From assembly GCA_943788635.1 (NCBI GenBank), contig CALSRA010000012.1, positions 102,948 through 166,947 on the forward strand: a DNA stretch of 64,000 nt, written 5' to 3'. Both the position numbers and the translations under genes were made by a program. The DNA is from an uncultured Alphaproteobacteria bacterium. Its GTDB lineage: Bacteria; Pseudomonadota; Alphaproteobacteria; UBA8366; GCA-2717185. Of the stretch, positions 1-7,593 are shown one piece after another. Each line of letters opens with the position of its first letter. Position 1 is the first letter of the stretch. Below the pieces are notes generated by a model. That model was not told where the DNA came from and did no database searches. It saw only the letters and a list, made by a program, of their open reading frames with translations.

Positions 1-406
1 AATAGCCATCAAAGTCCTTGAACAAGGCATCAATCACGCCGCCCTGCGTAAGCAGATCGCGTTACAGCCAGACCGTCGTGGCGTCGGGGACTTTGCCATC
101 AAGACCCATGCCCAAAAACCGCATGAACGAAAGACGGTCGCGAATTTGATACTCCACTTGATCGTCGGACAGATTGTAGAGCGAGCACAGAACGATCGCC
201 TTGAACATTATCACCGCATCCAAGGGTTTGCGACCTGCCGGTGATTTGCGAACCTTGGATGGCTTGCGCCAGGCAGTCTCCAAACGGGAACGAAAGTCTT
301 CCCACGGAACAACGGCGTCAAGTTTAACAAGAGGGTCGTTCTTGGCATCCAGGCCAGCGTACCGATTAGCGATATCGAAAAAGCCCAGTTGGCTCATCAT
401 CGTCAT
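1..406 (-). pseudogene. IS5-family transposase, 5' part, interrupted by an in-frame stop
   Basis: The reading frame starts at 406 and encodes a 114-residue N-terminal transposase segment of the IS5 type: a start resembling MSQLGFFD, a charged PSKVRKSPAGRKPLDAVIMFK stretch and the helical FLGMGLDGKVPDATTVW block. It meets a TAA at 62-64. The same frame continues across that stop to the window edge with typical family sequence (RDLLTQGGVIDALF), so a single TAT-to-TAA type change is enough to explain the break. The catalytic DDE part lies outside the window. On the far side, a CTAA at 508-511 beside a possible terminal sequence would fit a YTAR target as used by IS5 elements, but I could not pair it with a second end. 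The call of family is good; whether the element is dead or the stop is a sequencing error cannot be settled here. Confidence 0.8.
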
Positions 407-532
407 CCTAAATCCTGTTTATTATGGTCCGACGATTTTATCAGACAGAGTATGTTGGAGGGGGATTAATAGAGGTGCCCATAATTCAACAACTTTTCGG
501 ACGGACACTAAGCGCACGCAAACTATTTCTTA

Positions 533-1813
533 TTACCACATTTCTTGAAACCCGCATACCCGCCAGACACCATCTTTTTCTTTAACTGCTGCAAACCCGG
601 TTTCATTAAGCTTGATGATCGTTGATGTGTCGGTCCGAATGGTCTCTCTCTTGGACACGTGAGCGCCACGCCAAGAGATCAAACAAGAAGCCCTCAGTCT
701 TAAATGATCTTCCGTTAAAACAATCACCTTAATCCGCGGATGGGCATTCAAAAAAAGATGCCTATGTTCTACGAAGAAATCACGAATACATTCAACATCT
801 TCACATTCTTTTGAAATTTGATGTGCGGGAATTCCTTCTAACGAACCTACAATTTCGGCAGATACGTTGTTAAAAAATTCAGAACATTCGCCAAGGAATT
901 CGTTCAGCGGGTTACCATTATCATGGGAATTTCGCAAGAAACCATTGTCGCAAAAGTGCGCGGTTAGAGAATTTCTTGAATCAGCTTTGTCGTTGTAATC
1001 AAGTATTCCAAATGATTTTTCTATCCCAAAGATATCGTCCCGTAAATTCACAGCAGGGCCCCACGACTCGCCCGCTGACCATGCCCAGTAAAGATCTACA
1101 AGGTTCTCGGCGGGAAGAACTGGCGGAATGTAAGACGATCGATTGAGATATTTTGACAACAACCTTTCTTTACTTGCGCGCACAGTCAGCATGTGGTGAA
1201 CAAAAACATCATCTTCAAAACAATGAGGATTTTTATACGGGAGCTTTCGCGTGGTGTCAGCGACACAAAAAAAATCCCAATCACTATATTTGGATGTAAA
1301 ATGACTATCAGGCTTTATTTGATATATTAGAGGTATATACAAGAAGTCGCTCCAGGCCATGCCAAAGCCAGGAATTTGATTCTTCGGAGATATCCAGTAA
1401 TCGACTAATTTACAAGCTGTTGCGTCAAAGCCGTGCTCGATTGTTCTTTCTTTGGCTAGCGCTAAAACTGAGGATTCGATGAATTCATCTGCGTCTAGCG
1501 AAATAAAATGTGTCGCGCCATACGTCCGAGCCATTTCCAGGCCTATATTACGCTTTTCTGCCTCGTATAATTGCGGATTCACATCATACCCAGATGGATC
1601 AACTTCGTACTCATATACATCGTCAATCAACCCAGCAGATGTTAGATAATCAATTGTGTCTATTAGAGTAGAAGAACAACCTCGTCCCCCGTACGAAACC
1701 CTTTGATAAATTATCGTTATATAATCGACTTCCGGTCTGAGAGAGGCCAGCATAGCTGGTAGCAACTCCTCACCATCAAAAAGATTAATTGAAGCTGAAA
1801 GAACCATGCTCAT
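533..1813 (-). CDS. Glycosyltransferase family 2-like protein
   Basis: This is a 426-residue cytoplasmic-looking protein with no signal peptide. The N-terminal third has the layout of a GT-A glycosyltransferase: a beta strand opening (SMVLSASINLFDGEE), a KRNIGLEMA helix at about 87-95 and a DADE motif at 107-110, which fits the metal/nucleotide-sugar binding DxD of family 2. The C-terminal half is unassigned. It is the last gene of an AT-rich, three-gene minus-strand cassette with a PIG-L deacetylase and a GT9-like protein, and lies 4 bp downstream of the deacetylase. The context suggests surface glycan or protein glycosylation. Donor and acceptor sugars cannot be told from sequence. Base composition is unlike the core genome to the right, which suggests transfer. 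Confidence 0.72.
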   Translation of the reverse strand: MSMVLSASINLFDGEELLPAMLASLRPEVDYITIIYQRVSYGGRGCSSTLIDTIDYLTSAGLIDDVYEYEVDPSGYDVNPQLYEAEKRNIGLEMARTYGATHFISLDADEFIESSVLALAKERTIEHGFDATACKLVDYWISPKNQIPGFGMAWSDFLYIPLIYQIKPDSHFTSKYSDWDFFCVADTTRKLPYKNPHCFEDDVFVHHMLTVRASKERLLSKYLNRSSYIPPVLPAENLVDLYWAWSAGESWGPAVNLRDDIFGIEKSFGILDYNDKADSRNSLTAHFCDNGFLRNSHDNGNPLNEFLGECSEFFNNVSAEIVGSLEGIPAHQISKECEDVECIRDFFVEHRHLFLNAHPRIKVIVLTEDHLRLRASCLISWRGAHVSKRETIRTDTSTIIKLNETGFAAVKEKDGVWRVCGFQEMW

Positions 1814-1817
1814 AAAA

Positions 1818-2822
1818 TTAACTGACCTTCCACAATCGTTCTATCGCAACCCTGTTCAATCTATCATTTTTGTGTTGATAATCGCGTAGGACCGGATCTA
1901 TTTCAGATAATAGATACTGCGATCTATAAATAGAAATTCCGTGCATTTTTTCTGCAAAATTTATTTCTACATTGACAGGAGAAATACTTTTTATTTCTGA
2001 CAATCTGCGCTGCAGACACATCGGTTCGAAAGCGCTGTAGGGCAGGTCTTCATAGTAGAATATTTGCGGTTTCGAAGAAAAAATTGACGATTTCGTTCTT
2101 ATGTTGTCAAATGCGATGTGGGTTGCAGCATGATCTCCGTGCGCGCCCACGGCTAACGGTGAGAAAATTTTATCCGGCATACCATTTTCAGTTAAATACT
2201 TCTCTATAGCGCATTGAAATAAGTTTATCCTATGTTGATCTGGCCTATCCATTATGTGGTCAGCCCAACGTTTCCCCGCATCGTCTACGTAAAGTTCAAC
2301 ATCTTCTATATCCGCAGTATTTATCGAAACACCGGCGATCATACCATACAATTTGTCCTCTTCTTTGCGAATCTCGGTGACAATTTTTGTGTTTCCATAT
2401 AAAGGGTCGCAGGTGCCGGCGCACCGAGAGGGACCGATCAGTGTCAAGACAGTAATATCTGATTCATGTGAAAACCGTGAAATTAAACCACCTATCGAAA
2501 GAGCAGCATCGTCCGAATGCGGGCTCAAAACTAACCAACTTTGTTCGGATTTTTTATAGTGCGGCTTTTGTGTTAGAACAACGACATCATTGTTTATCAA
2601 AAAACAAAGGTCTTTAGGGTCCAGTCCCGTCGCCAGCAATTCGTCAACCGTTGCATTATCAATTATGAATCTTGCAGTTTTGAGTAAATCGTTATCGAGT
2701 AAAGAATTAGCCAAATCAGGATTCCAATGCAGACACTCCCAATCTGTTTTGGAGAAAATAGGTAAAACATATGGTTGGTATGATCCATAAAAACTTTTAA
2801 TTGTATTAGTGTCAACCTGCAT
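1818..2822 (-). CDS. PIG-L (LmbE-like) family deacetylase
   Basis: The protein has 334 residues. Its core carries the two zinc-binding signatures of PIG-L/LmbE N-acetylglucosaminyl deacetylases: PHSDDA at about 101-106 (family PHPDDE; the usual final acidic residue is replaced by Ala) and HGDHAATH at about 228-235 (family HxDH...H). The first ~95 residues are an extension that I do not recognise. Known relatives remove an acetyl group from an N-acetyl amino sugar. The start codon overlaps the end of the GT9-like gene by 11 bp, and the stop is 4 bp from the GT2-like gene, so the three are probably co-transcribed. A role in modifying a glycan made by the flanking transferases is an inference. 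Confidence 0.83.
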   Translation of the reverse strand: MQVDTNTIKSFYGSYQPYVLPIFSKTDWECLHWNPDLANSLLDNDLLKTARFIIDNATVDELLATGLDPKDLCFLINNDVVVLTQKPHYKKSEQSWLVLSPHSDDAALSIGGLISRFSHESDITVLTLIGPSRCAGTCDPLYGNTKIVTEIRKEEDKLYGMIAGVSINTADIEDVELYVDDAGKRWADHIMDRPDQHRINLFQCAIEKYLTENGMPDKIFSPLAVGAHGDHAATHIAFDNIRTKSSIFSSKPQIFYYEDLPYSAFEPMCLQRRLSEIKSISPVNVEINFAEKMHGISIYRSQYLLSEIDPVLRDYQHKNDRLNRVAIERLWKVS

Positions 2823-4530
2823 TGACTAAGCTTTCATTTAATTGATTTAAATCCGTTGTTTGAGTCGTTCTATAGGCTGCATACCGGAAAAAATTTGTGC
2901 TAATGAATTCGCGAAACGCCATTAAAAGTGATGTCTGCATCGCTTTTGGAAGGGGTTTTCCCCATTCGGCGGCCGAAAGTTTTTGGGTCATCAACGTTAA
3001 ATCCTCAAGACGAAAACCGTAGAAAACCTCTTGCGTTAGTAACCCAGAATTAAACAACGATGTTGTTTCTTTTAGTATAAAATGGGACTTATCAATAAGA
3101 TCTGGTGACACAATGTTATCTGCTAATTGGCTGTAAACTTCTGAGGTGGAAAAAAAGATAACACTTAGTGTATCAGAGACGTACTCGTCAATTGGAGGTG
3201 ATAACAGAAGCCACGCCAGGGCAGCAGCATATTGAACTGGATCTGAAAGGCTTGCATTTAGAACTGAAGGTGTAGGGACTCGCCAAGCGCGTCCAGAAGG
3301 ACCAAAAAATACGGTAACGCAACGGCACGAGTATAGCGTGTTTATGTGAGCGGTGAACGTATCAAGACCTACAACGATGTCTGCTTGCGACATTTTTCGT
3401 AAGATAGAACTTAGACCAATCCGCTCCAGTATTTGAACTTCGATTTTTAACTGTCGTAACTCTTGATGTATAATACTCGCAAATTTATAGTTTTCTTCAT
3501 TTAATCCCTGTGATATCTGAACTTTGATGGCGCGATATTCATTCAACTGCTGGATCAAGCCGACCCACCAACCGGCTGTCGCAGCGGGTTGCTCTTTTGA
3601 CGAATGAGGGTTCAAAAATAAGGTTGGCTTTGAATGTTCTGGAATTGATTTTAATGTTTTTTGAACTATTGGGGTTTTAGTAACAGCTTTTACTCCAATT
3701 TCATTCAAAATTCTTTCGAGAGAATCATATATTGTTAAACTGAGGTCGTTTGAATTATACTCAAAGATATAATTTTTATTGTGATTTATTATGCGGGCTA
3801 GCCTTGTCCCAAGGTCTATATATACAAAACGTTTATATTCTTCGACACTCTCGAGAATTCTATATATTTTGTCAGAAAGAAAGTCGCAGAAAATAATAAG
3901 GGCGCCTTCGTCTTCAGCTAAAAGAGCTCGCGCTCTGTGGAAGGGCTCCAAAATATCATCACCGACTTGCTGTGACTTAATGTTAGTATTCCAATTCCAT
4001 AAATCCGCTGAATGGGACCAGAGTTCAATTTCGGCAGTTGGGTATTTTTCTCTAATTCCAGCGACAAGGTAGGAAAAAATTAACTCGTCACCGATTCCTA
4101 TATGGTGACCCATAGAAATTAATATTTTTTCCGGTTTGGGCAAATCATCTAGGTTTTTTTCGTCTTCCTCAGGTAAATGTGACCAGTTTCTATCAAACAA
4201 AGAAAAGTAATCCCGGCTTAATTCATCAACCTTTTTTATAATAAAAGCTTTTGGTATTTTCGATAAATCATTTTGTGAAAACTGGATCAGGTCCTGAATG
4301 CCCTTTTTAAGGTTGGGGTGTAAATTACATGTGTCTAATTGTTTAAGGTTGTCAGATAATTTTGATACATATTTTAGACGTCGAAGGTACCAAGAATCAT
4401 ATTGTTGATTGATAGGGCGCATCGCCGCCGACCACAAAACAACTAATATGAAATTTGATAAGAACATCAGATACGCAGATTGAGAATGTGTCTTATATAT
4501 TGCCGTTAATTCTCTTGTCATCTGTAGCAT
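2812..4530 (-). CDS. GT9-like (heptosyltransferase-fold) glycosyltransferase, large
   Basis: This is a 572-residue protein, longer than the ~350 residues usual for heptosyltransferases. The region from about 300 to 440 resembles a GT-B C-terminal domain of family 9: NPHSS near residue 307, a VGLDTFTAHI block near 387 where ADP-heptose transferases have a conserved D-T/S-G-x-x-H, and CVTVFFGPS just after. The N-terminal ~150 residues (a possible hydrophobic helix near residues 20-36) and the C-terminal ~120 residues are unassigned. It is the first gene of the AT-rich cassette. The lack of a clear first Rossmann domain means the enzymatic call is moderate; a non-catalytic or very divergent transferase is possible. 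Confidence 0.6.
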   Translation of the reverse strand: MLQMTRELTAIYKTHSQSAYLMFLSNFILVVLWSAAMRPINQQYDSWYLRRLKYVSKLSDNLKQLDTCNLHPNLKKGIQDLIQFSQNDLSKIPKAFIIKKVDELSRDYFSLFDRNWSHLPEEDEKNLDDLPKPEKILISMGHHIGIGDELIFSYLVAGIREKYPTAEIELWSHSADLWNWNTNIKSQQVGDDILEPFHRARALLAEDEGALIIFCDFLSDKIYRILESVEEYKRFVYIDLGTRLARIINHNKNYIFEYNSNDLSLTIYDSLERILNEIGVKAVTKTPIVQKTLKSIPEHSKPTLFLNPHSSKEQPAATAGWWVGLIQQLNEYRAIKVQISQGLNEENYKFASIIHQELRQLKIEVQILERIGLSSILRKMSQADIVVGLDTFTAHINTLYSCRCVTVFFGPSGRAWRVPTPSVLNASLSDPVQYAAALAWLLLSPPIDEYVSDTLSVIFFSTSEVYSQLADNIVSPDLIDKSHFILKETTSLFNSGLLTQEVFYGFRLEDLTLMTQKLSAAEWGKPLPKAMQTSLLMAFREFISTNFFRYAAYRTTQTTDLNQLNESLVNAG

Positions 4531-4808
4531 GGTATTTTCCAGAAAATGCTATTGTAGTTGGAAGAAGAGTATTAGTGGACCGCTTGGGGGTCAATGATAA
4601 ATGTAGATAGAAATCAAGAGATGAACGCAATAATTTTACGAATTGATTTATTAGCTCCATTACGAATTTCTCTATTGAACAATGCACTTACAGTCGGGCA
4701 TTCGGGAGCTATGACTGAATCTGGTGTTTGGGGGGGTTGAAGGTTGGCGGCGTATCTGGTTGAATTGTTGTTGCGAGACAGCACCCCAACCAAAGGAGAT
4801 ACACCACC
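4531..4808. other. AT-rich spacer upstream of the glycan cassette, no gene seen
   Basis: No convincing gene is present. The left two thirds are AT-rich like the cassette and should hold its promoter, read to the left. The last ~100 bp before 4809 are probably the 5' end of the IS256-type element, but I could not identify its terminal inverted repeat. Confidence 0.4.
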
Positions 4809-4976
4809 ATGGAAACCACTAACATTGTCGGTTTTGCGCGTCAAGATGAGATGACAGACGCGCTGACGGATTTGCTGAGAACAGGAGCGCAGCAATTGAT
4901 CGCGACAGCAGTTGAGGCTGAGTTTGCAGGTTATCTGGCGCAATTCGCCGACTTGCGCACTGAGACAGGTGAATAG
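4809..4976 (+). pseudogene. IS256-family transposase 5' remnant, cut by IS3 element
   Basis: An ATG with the ribosome-binding sequence AAAGGAG upstream opens a 55-codon frame. Its product starts METTNIVGFARQDEM and continues with TDALTDLLRTGAQQLI and AVEAEFAGYL, the very recognisable N-terminus of IS256 (mutator-type) transposases. It stops at a TAG, 4974-4976, that lies inside the left end of the following IS3 element: that element starts TGAATAGCCCCT at 4970. Only ~54 of about 400 residues remain, so this is a dead stub. The rest of the element is not found on the other side of the insertion within the window. Confidence 0.85.
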
Positions 4977-6071
4977 CCCCTAGATTCGTAGACGCCTTCT
5001 TCCCTAATTTTGAGGCAAGGAGGCCATGATGAGCAAAGTACGTTTCAACGACGATTTCAAACGGGACGCGGTGGCGCAGATCACCGAGCGGGGCTATCCG
5101 GTTGCGGAGGTTTCACAGCGGCTGGGTGTCAGCCAGCACTCGCTGTACGCCTGGAAGAAGAAGTTCTCGCAGCCGTCCGGTGGTAACGACAAGGATGCCG
5201 AGATACGGCAGCTCAAGCGTGAACTGGCAAGGGTCACCGAGGAGCGCGACATATTAAAAAAAGCCACCGCGTATTTCGCCAGGGATGCAAAGTGAGATAC
5301 GCGTTCATTGCCGAGCATCGACCGTTGTTTGCGGTGCGTGCGATGTGTCGTTGCCTGAGTATCCATCCAAGCGGTTTCTATGCCTGGCGCAAGAACCCGC
5401 TGAGCAAACGGGCCAGGGAAGACGCCCGCCAGACCGAGCTCATTCGCAATGCCTGGAAGGACAGCGGCAAGGTGTATGGCTATCGCAAACTGCATGATGA
5501 CCTGCTGGATCAGGGTGAGACGTGCTGCCTGAACCGCGTTGCACGACTGACCGGACTGGCAGGGATCAAGGCGCAGATCGGCTACAAGCGCCGGCCGGGC
5601 ATCTATGGCGGCAAGCCGTCCGTGGTCGTCGACAACACGCTGGATCGGCAGTTCGACGTGGACGCACCTGACCGGATCTGGGTCACCGACATCACCTATA
5701 TCAGGACGCTGGAAGGTTTCGCCTATCTGGCCGTCGTGATCGACCTCTACTCCCGCCGCATCGTCGGTTGGTCCATGCAGAGTCGTCAGACGACTGACGT
5801 TGTCCTGCAGGCATTGCTCATGGCCGTGTGGCGTAGGAAGCCGAAGAACAGGGTGTTGATCCATTCGGACCAGGGTTCCCAGTTCACGAGTATGGACTGG
5901 GCGTCATTCCTCAAGGCCCATAATCTGCAACACTCAATGAGCCGGCGCGGGAATTGCCACGACAATGCCGTGGCCGAGAGTTTCTTTAATCTGCTCAAGC
6001 GCGAGCGAATACGGCGCCGGACCTACAGGACCAGGGCCGAAGCCCGACAGGACGTGTTCGACTACATCGAG
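4970..6071 (+). mobile_element. IS3-family insertion sequence, right end missing
   Basis: The left end is placed at 4970 because IS3 elements begin with TG and this sequence (TGAATAGCCCCTAG) matches the kind of end found on many of them, exactly where the IS256 coding frame breaks off. OrfA and OrfB follow in the usual overlapping arrangement. The right end is absent: OrfB loses similarity at 6071, where an IS1380-type end begins. The element should therefore be unable to move by itself. Confidence 0.8.
5026..5295 (+). CDS. IS3-family transposase OrfA (helix-turn-helix subunit)
   Basis: This 89-residue protein has the IS3 OrfA architecture: an N-terminal helix-turn-helix of the transposase_8 type (FNDDFKRDAV to VSQHSLYAWKK, about 6-45), then a leucine-zipper-like coiled coil (IRQLKRELARVTEERDILKKA, about 62-82). 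It binds the element ends and is made alone or as an OrfAB fusion by -1 frameshifting. A run of seven A followed by G at 5256-5262 (A_AAA_AAG) near the end of the frame is the expected slippery site. It overlaps OrfB by 4 bp. Confidence 0.93.
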   Translation: MMSKVRFNDDFKRDAVAQITERGYPVAEVSQRLGVSQHSLYAWKKKFSQPSGGNDKDAEIRQLKRELARVTEERDILKKATAYFARDAK

Positions 6072-6089
6072 CCCGCATTTCCCAAGTAA
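5292..6089 (+). pseudogene. IS3-family transposase OrfB, 3' end replaced
   Basis: This is the DDE integrase subunit of the IS3 element. The catalytic residues are visible: D in VTDITY, D in HSDQGSQF and E in NAVAESFF. The HTH_21 region with YGYRKLHDDL precedes the core. The family normally ends with an MFYNPKRRHG-like block, but here the frame reads DYIE and then PAFPK before a stop. Those last codons belong to the left end of the IS1380 element starting at 6072. The catalytic core is intact, but about 20-25 C-terminal residues and the right terminal repeat are gone. GTG at 5292 is nominal; the natural product is the OrfAB fusion. Confidence 0.88.
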
Positions 6090-7593
6090 AAGGGAGAAGT
6101 CACTCCTCTGACGACAATTAATGTGTTATATTGCAGCATGTTAAGTGGGCTTAAGGCGGCGGATCATGGATCACCCAAAGGGTGCAAGCGAAACGGATGG
6201 TGCGCGGCTTAGTTTTGACCGACGGGTCCGGTTGGAATTTCATGGTTCGAAGATCAGTTCGGACGGTGGATTACTGTTGTTCCGGGAATTGGATGAAGTG
6301 CTTGGCCTGCACGACATTGCGGGCGGATTTCTGAGAGACACGCGAACTGGCCACAATCGCCTACACTCACTGGTTGGCTTGTTGCGCCAGTCGGTCTTTG
6401 GGCGGCTGGCCGGATATGATGATGTGAATGACGCAGACCGTTTATCGCTTGATCCGGTGATGCGGCAGGTCGTTGGAGGGCGTGCCGTTGATGCCAAGGC
6501 CGCGTCCGCGAGCCAGATGGGCCGGTTCGAGACCGAGGTGTTGGCGGCAACCGACAATCGCACTGTGCTGGCGGATTTATCAGGACACTGGATCGACCGG
6601 GTTCATGACCGCAACCCACCCAAGTGGATCACACTGGACATGGACAGTTCCGTCAGTCCCACCCACGGCGCACAGGAAGGAACGGCTTGGAACGGGCATT
6701 TCGGCTGCATGTGCTATCACCCGCTGTTCGTCTTCAACCAGTTCGGGCACCTCGAACGTTGCGCCCTGCGCCCCGGCAACGTCCACAGTGCCGACGGCTG
6801 GGAAGCGGTTCTGAAGCCCGTCATCGCGCGATATGCGGATCGTCACCTGATGCGGTTCTTCCGGGGGGATGCTGCGTTCGCCATCCCGGAGTTATACAAA
6901 ACTCTGGAAGCGGAAAGCTATTTTTACGCCATCCGCCTTCGGGCCAATCGCGTTCTTCAGGGCAAGATTGCGCATCTGCTCAAGCGCCCTGTGGGTCGTC
7001 CGCCAAAAGGCGTGAAGCGCATCTACGGCGACTTCGAGTATCAGGCGGCATCTTGGGACAAACCCCGTCGTGTCATCGCCAAGGTGGAATGGCATCCCAG
7101 CGAGTTGTTCCCTCGCGTCGGCTTCGTTGTCACCAATCTGCCAATGGAACCAGACCGGATCATCCGGTTCTACAACCAACGCGGAACGGCAGAGCAGCAT
7201 ATCAAAGAAGGCAAGCAAGCGATCAACTGGACACGGTTATCTTGCAAGGGGATGGCGCAGAACGAGATCCGCCTGCAACTTCATGCACTGGCCTACAATC
7301 TCGGCGTTTTACTGCAAGGGACCGAACTACCCGAAGAGGTGGCTGATTGGTCTCTGACCAGCCTCCAAACAAGGCTGATCAAAACTGGAGCGAGGGTGGT
7401 GCGTCATGCTCGGGCCATCACGTTCCAACTGGCCGAAGTCGCGGTCAGCTGTGACCTGTTCACTCGCATCCTTGCAGCCATACATCGCCTTCGCTCACCA
7501 CCGGTTCCAGGATGATGACCTCAGCAACAAAATCGGAGGAAAAGCGGCGCGATTGGTCCGTCCAAAGGGGTGTTGATCACAACAAAATCCGGG
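6072..7593 (+). mobile_element. IS1380-family insertion sequence
   Basis: The ends are inferred from matching termini: CCCGCATTT at 6072 and AAATCCGGG ending at 7593, an imperfect inverted repeat with 8 of 9 positions matching. The 1522-bp length and the single transposase gene fit the family. No 4-bp target duplication is visible (CGAG on the left, TTAA on the right), and the right flank is not the continuation of the interrupted IS3 OrfB. The flanks have therefore been rearranged since insertion. Confidence 0.72.
6166..7515 (+). CDS. IS1380-family transposase
   Basis: This is a full-length transposase of about 449 residues from the ATG at 6166; a GTG at 6145 is an alternative start. The opening FHGSKISSDGGLLLFRELD is the family hallmark. 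Likely catalytic acids are D in TLDMDSS, D in FRGDAAF and E in GTAEQHIKEGKQ, the last within the conserved Y2-type helix seen in IS4/IS1380-like DDE enzymes. No frameshift or stop interrupts it, so it may be active, but the lack of a target duplication means this copy has not simply jumped here. Confidence 0.93.
   Translation: MDHPKGASETDGARLSFDRRVRLEFHGSKISSDGGLLLFRELDEVLGLHDIAGGFLRDTRTGHNRLHSLVGLLRQSVFGRLAGYDDVNDADRLSLDPVMRQVVGGRAVDAKAASASQMGRFETEVLAATDNRTVLADLSGHWIDRVHDRNPPKWITLDMDSSVSPTHGAQEGTAWNGHFGCMCYHPLFVFNQFGHLERCALRPGNVHSADGWEAVLKPVIARYADRHLMRFFRGDAAFAIPELYKTLEAESYFYAIRLRANRVLQGKIAHLLKRPVGRPPKGVKRIYGDFEYQAASWDKPRRVIAKVEWHPSELFPRVGFVVTNLPMEPDRIIRFYNQRGTAEQHIKEGKQAINWTRLSCKGMAQNEIRLQLHALAYNLGVLLQGTELPEEVADWSLTSLQTRLIKTGARVVRHARAITFQLAEVAVSCDLFTRILAAIHRLRSPPVPG

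Noticed and set aside
4614..4943. 109-codon minus-strand frame
   Set aside because: It crosses from spacer into the IS256-type stub in antisense and has no family similarity.
5094..5864. 256-codon open frame on the minus strand inside the IS3 element
   Set aside because: It is antisense to OrfA/OrfB, which carry the DDE motif and HTH.
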